Positions 43,501 to 52,009 of a stretch of DNA of 64,000 bases are shown piece by piece. Below the pieces are notes generated by a model that was not told the DNA's origin, did not search any database, and saw nothing but the letters and a program-made list of their open reading frames with translations. The stretch spans positions 63,276,429 to 63,340,428 of the forward strand of contig CM054135.1 in assembly GCA_028751875.1 (NCBI GenBank), in the 5' to 3' direction. This DNA comes from Rapana venosa. Its lineage: Eukaryota > Mollusca > Gastropoda > Neogastropoda > Muricidae. Both the position numbers and the translations under genes were made by a program. Position 1 is the stretch's first letter; each line of letters begins with the position of its first letter.

Positions 43501-46038
43501 AGTAGTTCTAAAACAACTCAATAACCACCTTCTCTCCAACAGTCTTCTTCCTGAGTTTCAGTCTGCCTATCACGTCAACCACAGCACTAAACTACCCTAG
43601 TCCATACCCTAAATACACTTCTACTTGCTTCCGACTCTGGGAAAATTTCCCTTCTCACTCTACTTGACTTATCTGCAGCCTTCGAAAATATTGACCATTC
43701 AATTCTTCTCTCCCATCTTCAAAAAACATTCGGTGTTACTGGCACAGCCCTCTCCTGGTTCAGTTCATACCTCACTGACGGATTCCAGACAGTCGCAGTA
43801 AACAAGATACAGTCAATACCTACCAAACTGGAATGTGGTGTCCCGCAGGGATCAGTTCTCGGCCCTGTTCTTTTCACTCTCTATACTGCTCCACTATCAC
43901 ATATAATAAACCATCATCATATCAACTATCCTTTTTACGCAGATGACTCTCACTGTCTCTGATTCAAAGTAGTGTTACACTGAAAATCTGCCTTCTCTCT
44001 TGACAAATATGGCCTACTGCTTTCAAGATATCCAAAACTGGATGATACAAAACAAGTTAGAGTTAAATGCAGATAAAACCGAAGCCATGCTCGTAGGGAC
44101 CAAACACAAACTCTCTTCCATTACAACAATTTCAATAGAACTCAGTAATACATCGGTCCCTCTGTCAACTGCTGTGAAGCACCTAGGAGTTGTTATTGAC
44201 AACACACTGTCTATGCAAAAATTCATCACCCACAACCCAGACCTGCCAGTCACCCAGACCTGCCAGTCGTGCTACTGTCAATTACAGCGTATCAGTGCAA
44301 TTCGAAAGTACCTGTCCACTGATGCAACATCCAAACTTGTTGCGTCTCTCATTCTCTCATATCTGGACTATTGCAATTCTCTTTTACTAGTTTTAGCTGG
44401 TCTGCCAGCATCATCTATCCACTCCCTTCAAGTTCAACATATACAAAACTCTGTAGCTTGCCTAGTCCTCAGAAAGAAACAATCTGAACACATTAGTCAT
44501 TACTCCTCTCTTGTGATTTCTCCACTGGTTGCCTGTGCCACAGAGAGTAAACTATAAGATCAGTACCCTCTGTTACAAATGTCTCCACCAAACAAAACCC
44601 TCCTACCTCTGTGAATGTCTTCACCTGTACACTCCTTCTCGTTCCCTCCGCTCTGCTGCAGATACCTTTCGCTTACGAATACCTAGATTCAACCAATCCA
44701 CTGTTGGTTGTCACTCTTTCTCTATTTCTGGTCCATCCATCTGGAATTACCTTCCTCTCTCTCTTCGACAGAGGCCTACATTAGTACATATGACACCTGA
44801 AATCCAGCCTCAAGACATATTTGTTTCAAACCTAACTTTTTCCCTCTTTCATCTCAAAACTTTCCCCTGCCTTCAACAGCCAAAATCCCATTACCCTGCC
44901 AAAACCTACACCCTCTGTGTGTGTGTGTGTGTGTGTTGTTGTGTGTGTGTGTGTGTGTGTGTGTTGTGTGTGTGTGTGTGTATGTGTTGTGTGTGCGTGT
45001 ATAGGTGCGTACATTAATTTTGATTTTTGTTTTGTTTGGGTCACTCTTTTGAAATCTGTGCAGAAGAGGGGTGTCACATTCAATAAAAGATAAAAATTGT
45101 TCTAATTAATTTTGGGGTGTGTAACTTTGCATGTTTAATCAAAAGTGGTACAATTATCAACACAATCAAACACAATGTGCTACAACAAGCCATTATATCC
45201 TAAAACTGATTTGTTTGTTAAAAAAATCCACTGCTCTCCATTTGTTACATCACCATTGAACTTGAAGCAGTTTTCATTTTTCCCCAAATTCTGACTTCAG
45301 TCACCAATTAGCCCAACAACTGCACTGGAACTTAAAGATGATTGAAAATGCAAAACCAATATATTACATTATAAACCATACTTTGGATTCTAACACACAA
45401 CTTTTTTATTTTGTAAAAAAGCCTCCACATGTAACTGATGGATGACCTGCCCTGTGCAAAACTTCTTTAAGTCTAATCTTAGCATGACTCACCATGAGTT
45501 ATCTACTTTCCATCTCATCTTAAAATAAATGTTATTTTTATGAGTTATACTTATGGGTGTTTATCAGACTTGTAAGTCGGCAAGGTTTTTTTTAAATACA
45601 CTCGTTTCCAGAAAAAATGCGTTACGCCCAGCATAAAAATTCCCCAACCATGTAACAAAACTGTACAGGTTTCAGAAGAGTGACCCAGTTATTAGTCTAT
45701 TGGCTTCATGACTCAGTAAGAATATGTTGAATGCAAGCGCTCTGATTTGTCTTTGCAAGATAAAGCACTATACGAATTCCATTTATGATTATTATTTGTC
45801 CTTCAACTCCACTACTTCACTGCAATTTGTTGGGGTTTTTTTGTTTTTTTTATTAGCCTTCAACATGAGTTCATGTTTGATGGGCACGTGGTTGCTCAAA
45901 TAAAAATCAAGTCGAAGTTAGTGGTTCGAGAAACTATAATATTTACAGATTATTCGCAGAAAAATTCACGATCATACCTAATAATTTTAAACAATACGAT
46001 GAAAACAATTTAAGAACACGAATGAATTTACAAACCAT
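25173..46038 (-). CDS. SNU13: SNU13 / NHP2L1 (15.5K) gene, spliced, five exons
   Basis: SNU13 is an L7Ae-family RNA-binding protein of the nucleus. It grips the kink-turn of U4 snRNA in the U4/U6.U5 tri-snRNP and of box C/D snoRNAs. The coding exons join as 46038-46036, 34335-34212, 31731-31628, 30383-30350 and 25297-25173, with intron phases 0, 1, 0, 1 and GT-AG borders throughout. The product would be 129 codons before the stop against 128 in the human protein as I recall it. Visible family hallmarks are NSKAYPL, the RNA-contact motif [63 protein letters not shown] and a C-terminal helix ending IEKLLI. The oddity is exon 2: between KAYPL and LDLVQQ the expected helix is replaced by [13 protein letters not shown]. 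It may be a real lesion, an allele, or a base-calling error. It is not a processed pseudogene, since the introns are present. Confidence 0.93.
25640..26149. repeat. Purine-rich low-complexity patch in SNU13 intron 4
   Basis: G-rich GGGGGAGAGG-type runs at 25855-25955 and a CA repeat near 26050-26077. There is no gene here. It marks the start of a stretch with inflated homopolymers that extends to about 27490. Confidence 0.7.
26150..29105 (-). mobile_element. LINE (L-N) inside SNU13 intron 4, half nearly intact, half noisy
   Basis: The frame is read on the minus strand. The endonuclease spans about 29105-28600 with [34 protein letters not shown] and the catalytic [12 protein letters not shown] continues with [49 protein letters not shown] and motif [16 protein letters not shown] near 27520. 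All of this is one frame broken by a single TAA at 28263-28265. Below 27495 the RT goes on in broken frames ([11 protein letters not shown] near 27110, LLVYGAKIWGLG near 26880, the [15 protein letters not shown] segment near 26700, VHFLF-like near 26300). The first endonuclease residues are missing. It has the same orientation as the host gene. Confidence 0.88.
29110..29345. repeat. GA microsatellites with duplicated flanks
   Basis: GA repeats at 29125-29141 and 29243-29300, each followed by a similar segment (CAAATTTGTATTTCCACA and CAAATTTTTATTTCCACA, then GAGATAGATC and TAAAGCCAAT). It is a diverged tandem duplication of about 120-160 bp. It forms the 5' border of the L-N LINE. Confidence 0.8.
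29346..29597. other. Unassigned open-frame segment in intron 4
   Basis: On the minus strand an open frame contains [20 protein letters not shown] and [17 protein letters not shown]. It is not low-complexity and not obviously LINE. I do not recognise it. It may be an internal piece of another mobile element, and I make no functional call. Confidence 0.25.
29598..29815 (+). repeat. R repeat with SM tail (antisense in SNU13 intron 4)
   Basis: GATGAGACTATAAACCGAGG, GCATGCAGAACATCTTGCGC, GTTAAATCCTGTTCCGCTTT, GGCCATTGTGTGCTGGTGGG, CATGGGGACTGGTTGT, then GTGCTTATTCCATTATCCTC and an AAAATAAAT tail. It lacks the GCGC-TATAAATTCC ending of the 21.2-kb copy. Confidence 0.85.
29816..30349. other. SNU13 intron 4, remaining part
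   Basis: No gene or repeat recognised. It ends at the exon 4 donor (GTAAGCAG on the minus strand). Confidence 0.5.
30350..30383 (-). CDS. SNU13: SNU13 exon 4 (34 bp)
   Basis: The acceptor ATGTTTCAG precedes AATGTCGAC, and the donor is CAAG/GTAAGC. It encodes [11 protein letters not shown] and the first base of the next Ala codon. A 34-bp micro-exon is easy for gene predictors to miss. The human protein has NVPYVFVRSKQ at this place. Confidence 0.95.
30384..31627. other. SNU13 intron 3 with GCAT and AT repeats
   Basis: No gene. It holds a GCATGCAT-type repeat at about 30851-30892 and a TATATGTACATATATA-rich tract at 31575-31620 that ends within 3 bp of the exon 3 donor. Confidence 0.6.
31628..31731 (-). 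CDS. SNU13: SNU13 exon 3 (104 bp)
   Basis: The acceptor GTTGCAG precedes CCACAAAAACA, and the donor is GACAAG/GTGAGT, a strong site. It encodes [34 protein letters not shown], the core of the L7Ae fold. Differences from the human sequence as I recall it are Ser to Cys (GICEF) and Glu to Gln (DAQP). Confidence 0.97.
31732..32964. other. SNU13 intron 2, first part, with a perfect palindrome
   Basis: Unassigned AT-rich intron sequence. It includes the 42-bp palindrome listed separately and a TA repeat at 32933-32951. Confidence 0.55.
32751..32792. repeat. Perfect 42-bp palindrome
   Basis: Left arm AAATAAAATGCATCTGTAGA (plus A) at 32751-32771 and its exact reverse complement at 32772-32792, with no spacer and GAATTC at the centre. 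Confidence 0.97.
32965..33088 (-). mobile_element. tRNA-like SINE head (type S2), inverted
   Basis: On the minus strand: GTCAGCATGGTTAAGACG, TTCACCTGCCAGTAGAA, AACCGTGAGGTTCTGGGCTT and GTTTCCCAGCC. It parallels the head of the SINE at 12225-12300 (GTTTAGACGTTCGCCTGCC, ACTGTGAGGTTCTGGGTTC). The B box is degenerate. Only the first ~120 bp are present. Its 5' end abuts the TTAA of the next element. Confidence 0.65.
33091..34165. mobile_element. piggyBac-like non-autonomous transposon with TTAA target sites
   Basis: The 1067-bp element (33095-34161) is flanked on both sides by TTAA. It has terminal inverted repeats CCCTTTGCTGGGCA, perfect over 14 bp and 17 of 18 over CCCTTTGCTGGGCAYAGC. TTAA duplication and CCC-starting ends are the piggyBac signature. 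The right half (33470-34130) is CpG-rich and has overlapping minus-strand open frames, for example one with [20 protein letters not shown] and another with [16 protein letters not shown]. They could be the start of a lost transposase, which I cannot confirm. The left half has a diverged tandem repeat of about 170 bp. It lies 46 bp inside SNU13 intron 2. Confidence 0.85.
34212..34335 (-). CDS. SNU13: SNU13 exon 2 (124 bp) with in-frame TGA
   Basis: The acceptor TTTCACTACAG precedes GCTAATGAACAAG, and the donor is GAAG/GTGAGA. It encodes [13 protein letters not shown], a TGA stop (14th codon), then PIPCPQQF and [19 protein letters not shown]. Flanking segments match the family in the same frame. 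The eight expected residues (ADAHLTKK-like) are lost, and the segment is three bases longer than expected, as if two bases were gained and then one more. In a second frame A-D is recovered right after the lesion. A base-calling problem in C/G runs, or a disabling mutation, would both explain it. Confidence 0.93.
34499..34528. repeat. CT microsatellite
   Basis: CT run of about 30 bp in SNU13 intron 1. Confidence 0.95.
34617..34772. repeat. Imperfect inverted repeat (hairpin element)
   Basis: Left arm TTATTGATTATATGATCTCG, CCTATTCTTTTCCC and T/A/G runs. The right arm is its near-complement ending GCGAGATCATATTTATCAAT-AATG. The arms are about 50 bp around a G/C-rich centre of roughly 50 bp. It could be a small foldback transposon. 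Confidence 0.8.
34780..35030. other. No gene seen (SNU13 intron 1)
   Basis: Unassigned sequence between the hairpin element and the 5' region of the RTE-like LINE. Confidence 0.4.
35040..38200 (+). mobile_element. Nearly full-length but heavily frameshifted RTE-like LINE (family R1, copy 2)
   Basis: Endonuclease motifs in shifting frames: LRLGHWNV-type start near 35205, METTTEK-like loop, [20 protein letters not shown] (about 35429-35490), GELNAKVG (about 35618-35643), a DQIDHLM-like phrase near 35838. RT motifs follow: [14 protein letters not shown] (about 36640-36685), EQAGFRKGN near 36945, motif [13 protein letters not shown] (about 37045-37080), [19 protein letters not shown] (about 37442-37500) and a 3' end matching copy 1 to CCCTACACACCGCTGGGTG. 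More than fifteen frame breaks, mostly single-base losses, make it inactive. It lies antisense in SNU13 intron 1. Confidence 0.88.
38201..38712. other. No gene seen; AAT and LINE-tail-like sequence
   Basis: Contains an AAT repeat (38599-38618) followed by AGCATTTATATAGCACATTT, a motif typical of LINE 3' tails. The rest is unassigned. Confidence 0.45.
38713..39876 (-). mobile_element. 5'-truncated CR1/Jockey-like LINE, RT C-terminal half plus 3' UTR
   Basis: On the minus strand it starts abruptly in the palm with [16 protein letters not shown] and the catalytic YADDTEISA (about 39802-39776). It continues [19 protein letters not shown], shifts frame near 39575, then runs open to 38956: [88 protein letters not shown]. 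The 3' UTR reaches GCGCTTTAGAAATGCTCATT and a TTG-repeat tail at 38731-38713. With one frameshift in the preserved half, it is relatively young. Confidence 0.9.
39877..41575. other. No gene recognised (SNU13 intron 1)
   Basis: Open frames at 40385-40116 (minus) and 40297-40524 (plus) are short and overlap each other. Neither resembles a family I know. There is a direct duplication of AAAGACACACAAAGCCACCT plus GTGCTT at 40724-40776, and a repeated TATGCCCCATCAGT at 41377 and 41457. Confidence 0.45.
41576..44905 (+). mobile_element. CR1/Jockey-like LINE (L-J) split by a TTAA insertion
   Basis: The endonuclease is 5'-truncated: [13 protein letters not shown] (about 41668-41705, catalytic Asp-Asn), [20 protein letters not shown], the catalytic [13 protein letters not shown] (about 41862-41900), then [20 protein letters not shown] to 42233. 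RT motifs run [16 protein letters not shown] (42679-42726) and [13 protein letters not shown]. An inserted element at 42788-43485 interrupts, after which VLEK and [20 protein letters not shown] resume. Motif [72 protein letters not shown] and [17 protein letters not shown] complete it. About six frame breaks. The sense strand is opposite to SNU13, in its intron 1. Confidence 0.92.
42784..43489. mobile_element. TTAA-flanked insertion inside the L-J LINE (piggyBac-like, decayed)
   Basis: The 698-bp block (42788-43485) is bounded by TTAA at 42784-42787 and 43486-43489. It breaks the LINE exactly between [10 protein letters not shown]...H and [10 protein letters not shown]. Removing the block and one TTAA rejoins CATCTCTTAAGTCCTTGAAA, which reads as the expected FIS-K-VLEK segment with one change. 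The left end CCCTTCCACTGCTGG resembles the CCCTTTGCTGGG repeat of the 33.1-kb element; the right end reads CCTGTTTGATGGGC on the minus strand, a weak match. Tandem GCCCATCATGCTGTACA copies lie near the right end. No transposase is seen. Confidence 0.75.
44917..45000. repeat. GT microsatellite
   Basis: Interrupted GT repeat of about 80 bp at the 3' end of the L-J LINE. Confidence 0.95.
45001..46035. other. SNU13 intron 1, promoter-proximal part
   Basis: No gene. At 45735-45800 there is an R-repeat-type 3' tail only (AGCGCTCTGATTTGTCTTTG, AAGCACTATACGAATTCCAT, ATT tail). Confidence 0.5.
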
Positions 46039-46120
46039 GATATTTCCTTTGGGTAAACTGCCAGACAAAACTGTAAACGTTGAACACACGTTGAATGGCG
46101 GGTCAGCAAGAGTGAGTGGT
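46036..46120 (-). CDS. SNU13: Probable SNU13 exon 1, ending in the ATG
   Basis: On the minus strand, CAGTTTACCCAAAGGAAATA leads to TC-ATG immediately followed by GTTTGTAAATTC, a usable though not ideal donor. Joined to exon 2 it gives [13 protein letters not shown], in frame, with A at -3 and G at +4 of the start context. The family protein begins just so. Only the last three bases are coding; the rest is 5' UTR. The upstream limit is a guess. No other ATG in intron 1 fits as well, but I cannot exclude a different first exon. Confidence 0.55.
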
Positions 46121-46200
46121 GAGAAAATAACCGGAACTAGGTCTTCGGGCCGCACTCTACTCCACAGTTCCTGTGAAGGTAGCTTGTAAAAAATATGTGT
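46110..46200 (-). promoter_or_regulatory. SNU13: Probable SNU13 promoter region
   Basis: A CpG-bearing stretch upstream of exon 1, with an ETS-like ACCGGAACTAG (46130-46140, plus orientation) and a pyrimidine-rich TTTTCTCACCACTCACTCTT on the transcribed strand just downstream. The latter is a plausible start region of a housekeeping or TOP-like transcript. There is no TATA box. Confidence 0.35.
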
Positions 46201-46756
46201 ATGGCTACACACCAGAGTTACATTTTGGCACTTTCCCTTCTCATTTTCTATTATGACTCTTATAGGCCTATTCATACCGCACGGGTTAAACCATCCACAG
46301 AAATAAAACCACTTTTCGTGAAAGACTAGCCTTTGACTAAAAGTTCAAGTGATTTTGCACACATTTGGAACATTTGATTTTTTTTTGTAATTGTTCAGCA
46401 AACACTGTACCCCTCAGTCCTTTGTCTTCTGCTACCTTTCTAACTACAATGTGCATACCCCGAGTCAACACTTTAGGAACACAAGCAATCCTCATTTGAT
46501 TATTATTTCCCACTTTACCGACACTACCTGGTTTTAATCTATGGCCTCAACCCAAAAAATAAGTACACAGTGCATTTTTTCATACTTTAAAAAATCTGAA
46601 AACCAGCAAACATTTTTTCTGACTGGCACAGGGAACCTCTTATGTATAACCATACACCGGGAGTAGGCCCTTGTGTGACAAAAAGCAACAGCATGCGCAC
46701 AGGTGTCGTTTTAGACACCAACCCCCAAGTCGCTATGGAACTACCTAAGTGGTTGT
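46201..46756. other. No gene seen
   Basis: Sequence upstream of SNU13. No motif or repeat recognised. Confidence 0.45.
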
Positions 46757-46948
46757 GGTCAAGTCAAGTCAAGTCAAAAACACTTTAATCATCCCATGAA
46801 TGGCAATTACAATACTGACAGGCACATTGATACCTATAATTATCTCACAAGACACAAGAAAAACACATTTCAGATTGTTATAAGCATTCCAAGATAGCTT
46901 TAAAAAATTATCATACACAAACCCAGGTGCACGCACACACACGCACCG

Positions 46949-46982
<34 letters not shown>

Positions 46983-47400
46983 GCAGGAATACAATATTGT
47001 AAATACCATTGATTGGACAAGAAATAACATTTTTTGTGCGTGCACGCACATGCCCATTCACACACACGCGCACACCCATACATACACACACCAATATATG
47101 AACACAGTTTTATCACACATACACACACACACACACACATGCACCCGCGCACCATAGACCATTATCTAGTAAAGACATAAACACACACACACACACACAC
47201 ACCGCGCGCGCGCGGCGCACGCACACAAACACACACACAATTTAGAAATCATTCTTGAAAGCCAAAAGCAAAGATACAGGAGTACTTATTTTCATTACCG
47301 CACACAACACACACACACACACACAGCACACACGCACTTGACAATCAGGTGGGTATATCAGAGAATGTAAAAACTGTTTGGTTAGTACTGTTTTGAATTT
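46757..47400 (-). mobile_element. 3' UTR of LINE family L-A, inverted, 5'-truncated
   Basis: On the minus strand it runs from ACATTCTCTGATATACCCAC through several CA/GT and CG repeats (46940-47340). It ends with TTTTTCTTGTGTCTTGTGAG, ATCAATGTGCCTGTCAGTAT, TTGCCATTCATGGGATGATT and GACTTGACTTGACTTGAC at 46757-46775. It matches 18650-19215 and 51300-51935. Confidence 0.85.
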
Positions 47401-48900
47401 AAAATTCAATAACTTGGGTTAGATCAAAAAAATTTTATGGTGGGATGAACCCAGGGGGGTAATCGTGTGTTTATATGCCCCTTACAGCCCCACAGCCATC
47501 GGGGTCTTATTTTTTTGGGGGGGCGGTCACTAGTTATAATTTTCAGTGTTTTTACTTTAAAAATTTTTTAAAAATCCCCCAGGATGAATTTAGGAAATGG
47601 GGGATAGGGGAATTAATTTAGCGGGTGATTAAAATTGTTGGTGTTTTGGCCATTAGCTTTGGGATGAATGTCTCATATAAACCCTTTGTGCCTATTGGCA
47701 GTTGGGCAGCAACAAATGTTCCCCCATCTGTCTGTCCTGGGCCGCTTCCCCAAGGTTCCTCAGGTATTTTGGAAGGTTTTCGCTCTTTTTCGAACCCCCC
47801 ACGAAAAGTGTTCTTGGGGGGTGAGTTTTTCAGGGAAGATGTTCCCAGGGCTAAACTGGTTGATTTTGTTGTCGTCCCCTGTCCTTTGTGAGGGGCCCCA
47901 AGGTTTTTAAAAGGTTCCCCATCGGGTTGCTGGTGTTCATGAAAATTTTTAGCAGTCCCCTTTGATAAAAATTTTAGCAGGGGGGTTGCTTTGTATTCAA
48001 AAAGTACTTTACTTTTCCCAAGTCACCCATCCCATATGCCCCAGCTCTGTTTCAAGTCTGGTGTAAGATCTTGCAAACCCGGTTAATTTGCCCAAGAGGC
48101 AATTTGGGTATACGTCTGAGTGATATGGACAGCAGTTCTATTTCCCCCACCACAAAGAAGCCCAAAAGGTTGTCCTTTAAAACCCTTTCTCATTTAGTGA
48201 AGAGAGCCCCCCCTTTTTTTTAAGGGTGGGCCCTTGTTTTGTCCGTCCAAAAGGGTGTCAACAATTTAAAAAATTGGGGAAAATTTTAATTTTTCAAAAA
48301 AATATTTTAAAACATAAATATTTTCTTACCTTTTTTTCAAATTATTTCAATAATTTATTTTTCCCCTTAAATTTAAAATTTTTTTATTTTTCCAAACCCC
48401 CCTTTTTTCCCCCCCTTTTTAAAAAAAACCAACCCCCTTTTATTTCCCCTTGGAGATTTTTTAAGAAATTTCAGGTCTTTACCCTCACTAACATGGCCGG
48501 GAATGTTTTGGCTCAGAAGAAATTCAAAAGAAAATTAAAATCCGGTTGTTGTTGGGTGCACTGGGAACAAAAAACTAGCTATCAAAAAAAAAAACGAAAA
48601 AGGTGATACAGCTTCCAAACTTGTCCCTTCATTAGCACCCACCCTAAGGGGAAATTTACAGATACACGTACAATTTAAATGAAACAAGATAAAAGCAAAT
48701 TGCCTTGTCAGTAGAGTGTGTCCCCACTTGAGCATGCGCCACCTATTAGTAGGGGTGGGGGGGGGAGATGGTCCCATAGCATTTGTTGAACTTGGAGCTC
48801 TAGCGAAATATATAAACAAATAAAACAAACAAAATCTAACAAATTAAATAATAAAACAAAGAAAGCTAGCCCCACACCCACACAGCCTCATTAGGCTACT
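47401..48900. other. No gene seen; homopolymer-distorted
   Basis: Runs of A, T, C and G dominate from 47440 to 48600. No motif survives. The sequence becomes normal again after about 48610. Confidence 0.5.
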
Positions 48901-48904
48901 AATT

Positions 48905-48992
48905 TGGGGTATAGCTTTTGTGGTCAGAACATTGCCCTCGCAATATGAAACCCTTGGTTAGAATCTGTTCCTGCTCACCTTACCTGGCCCAC
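48905..48992 (+). repeat. Possible decayed tRNA-like SINE head
   Basis: GGTATAGCTTTTGTGGTCAG, AACATTGCCCTCGCAATATG and CCTTGGTTAGAATCTG look like an A-box region, anticodon arm and degenerate B box. No tail is identified. Confidence 0.3.
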
Positions 48993-48994
48993 TT

Positions 48995-49740
48995 TATTAC
49001 TTCTGTTGCCTTTACCATCGGACCTTCCCAACCACGTAGGAAACAATTTGAATCTTCGTTTTCCACCAAGAGTTTCAGTCATTCATTATATTAAAGCCTC
49101 TCTACCCCAAAATACTTATCATTTCTTGGTACGTTTAAACTTCCACCTTCGGAACTACCAGTCATCTCTGATGACATAGCATCTTTCTTTCTTTGTCTAA
49201 ATCACTCTTTTCCAGCTTGTAAACGAAGGACACACAGATCAGGTCACAATTTAGACTTGGCTTATAACGGTTGTTTCACAAGGTCTAGTCACAATTTACA
49301 GTCTGTTTCTGTCACTGACGATATGTCGTGGATTATTCTGCATTCTTTTCCTTCTCTACATTGTAAAGCCTAATCAGAAAGAAGTGCATTACCAATTCGC
49401 AACCTCAAGGCCATAGTCTATTCCAAACTTTTCTTTCCCAACGCTGTGAAAGCCTATCTCAAACTCCTGACCATACTGACCCTACACTACAATACTGTCC
49501 CTCAGCCAACTCCTTGATGAGCATGCACATCCTATCTGGTCCATCTCCCTGCTGATAGAAACCATGTGCACGACATGGTACAACATTGCATTCTTGGTCA
49601 CAAATGCAAAACAGACAACTAGAACATCAAGGCCAAAAACCCAAAACTGGAAAATAAACAAAACCAGCTTTTTCATAAAACAAATAAACAAAGTCAAAAC
49701 CTTAATTTATTTAGCAAAATAGATGATCAGGGCTTTGAGA
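48995..49740 (+). mobile_element. L-J LINE, decayed endonuclease part (copy 2)
   Basis: Parallel to 41600-42240: TTCTTTGTCTAAATCACTCT, GTAAACGAAGGACACACAGA, CTCAGCCAACTCCTTGATGA, GAGCATGCACATCC and an AAAACAAATAAACAAAGTCA end. Frame breaks occur every 30-60 bp. It stops where the next L-A element begins. Confidence 0.8.
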
Positions 49741-49769
49741 TATATTTTTGATTTCTCCCAATTATTTCT

Positions 49770-51935
49770 TAGCAGAATGTCTAACAATTCTCCGAAAAAC
49801 TATTATATTCTAACTTCCACCAATATGGGGCAGGATCTTGGGAAAAAAGAACATTAAAAAAACGAAGAGGAAAGGAAAGGTGGTGTGAGGACAAAAGACA
49901 AAAAATTTTAATCATTGGAAACTGCACCACCAACAGTCATACTGACCAATGTCCGATCCCTTCACAACTTAATGATCAGATAGCTTCAGGCAAATGTTAA
50001 TTACTATGCATGAGTTCAAGAATGCTGCTACTTGCTTTGTCTTTGACAGAGACCTGGCTGACAGACAGTTACAACAGTGAGTGTCTTTAATAGCTTTGGA
50101 CACCCGATTCTCCTGGACAGAGACAAAAGGTGACCTGGACCAGAAACAGGGCGGCATCTGCTTCTACCATCAAGGCAAAATTTGGTGTTTGTGTGTGGAG
50201 GACATAGAACTTTTGTCTATATCATCCCACTGTACCTACCTACTGCGGGAAAGTCCCACAACTATTTTTTCCCGGGTCTTTTATTCATCCCAAAGCTAAT
50301 GTGACTAGAGCTTCAACATAGTCTAAAATCACCTTCTTGTGTTAGATTCCCTATCCCTGAGGTCCTCTTCAATACAATGACCTCATGTTCTAGTTCACAA
50401 ATACTTTCAAAATTTGATGATAGACCATCAACTGTATTTATTGGTGATGGAATTTTTAAAAACGACCACAACCACTTTTTGCCAATAAAATATTTCATGG
50501 GTTAGATTAAATGTACAGGTTCTCCACCAGGATGCAGTTACTCTCACCCTTCTGCTACATTCTATACACAGTTGATTGCAGAAGCAGCTATGAAAATCCT
50601 TTCTTGTAAAATTTTGCCAATGATAAGTGCTCTTTTTTTTGTTTTTCGTCTCTTCTTATCTGGATCTGTACCAAAACCATGGTCCAGCCTTCACTGATTT
50701 GTCAACTGGTGTGATGAGCGCATATCTTTCCCAATCGATTTCAGGGGGAACTATTCGGGGTCTCAATTCTGAGCTTGGTACCATCCATAGTCAAGAAAGT
50801 TGAAAATGTTTCAAGACAAGCATCTCAGAACTTATTTTTGATCAACAAATTAAACTGGGATGCTAACACTGAACCCTATTGTCAAAAAAGGGACAAGGTA
50901 TGTATTTTCTAAGAAGATTAACTCAATTTTTTGACTAATAGATTTCTTTCTTGTTCTACAAGTCCTACATAAGAGTTTGTTCTTAAGTTTTTTGACGTTC
51001 ATCTGTTGGTACAACTAACCTTAGTGTTAAAACAAGAATGTATTCGGAGGATTCGTTAGAATTAGAAATCTGCTCAATTATAATTGGAAAGAACAAAGAG
51101 ATCTCAAGCTAGTACTGGCTTAAGCTGCGTGTGCACAAAGTGTCTGTCATTTTGGCTGATCCATCCCATGCTATGTATTCGGAATTTCAGTTATTGCTTC
51201 AGGACTCGGCTTTCGCGTGCTCCAACAGTAAAACAAATAGAAAAAGTGAAATTCCTTTGTTCCAGTAAGTCATTCAATTCTTAAATTTCAAAACAGCATG
51301 ACGAACAGTTTTACATTTTCCGATATACCTCCCTGATTGTCAAGTGTGTGTGTGTGTGTGTTTTGGTAATGTAAACAAGTACTCCTGTATATTACTATTT
51401 GGCTTGATTGATTTTTAATTGTGTGTGTGTGGGGGGGGTTTGTGGGGTTGTGTAAGTTTATGTCTTTACTTGGACAATGTTCATTATGGTGAGGGCGTGG
51501 TTGGGCGCCCCTGGGTCCTGTCGTGAATGTGAGTTTGATATTCATAGTCTTTATGTAAAAGTAGCTATGTTACATTTATTGGTGTCTACATGGGTGTGCC
51601 CATGTGTGATGGTGGCGTGTGCTATGGGTAAAAAAAAATAAGTTTATGTCGTTTCCAATCAATGGTTTTTACAACATGGTAATTCCTACATTGTTGTGTG
51701 TGGGGTTGTGGGTGAACTACATATGTGTGAGGTTGTGGGAGCAATACCTGCCTGTGTGTGGGCCGCACACTGGGTTATGTGTGTGGATAAGTTGTTCTTT
51801 ATAGCTTTCTTGAAATGTTTTTAACAATCTTAAATGTTTTTTCTTGTGTCTGGTGAGATAATTATAGGTATCAATGTGCTGTCAGTATGTATTGTACTTC
51901 TGGGATGTTTAAAGTGTTTTGACTTGACTCGATTG
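49770..51935 (+). mobile_element. L-A LINE copy 2, decayed, sitting between L-J pieces
   Basis: Endonuclease block (about 49870-50340) with CTACTTGCTTTGTCTTTGACAG-region LTFDRDLADRQ-like, GDLDQKQGGICFY, IHPKANVTRASN, as in copy 1. A segment (50340-50960) not present in copy 1 may hold remnants of RT. From about 50955 the C-terminal block and 3' UTR match copy 1 (CTACAAGTCCTACATA, TGGTACAAC, AAGAACAAAGAGATCTCAAG). It ends TTTTGACTTGACTCGATTGAC. Confidence 0.8.
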
Positions 51936-52009
51936 ACGTGATGTCACATAATTTAACCTTCATCAGATAACCATCAATTGTTTTGCAGAAGGACTTCATA
52001 TGCAAGCAG
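51936..52009. other. Spacer between L-A and L-J pieces
   Basis: About 75 bp that match neither element well. Confidence 0.4.
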
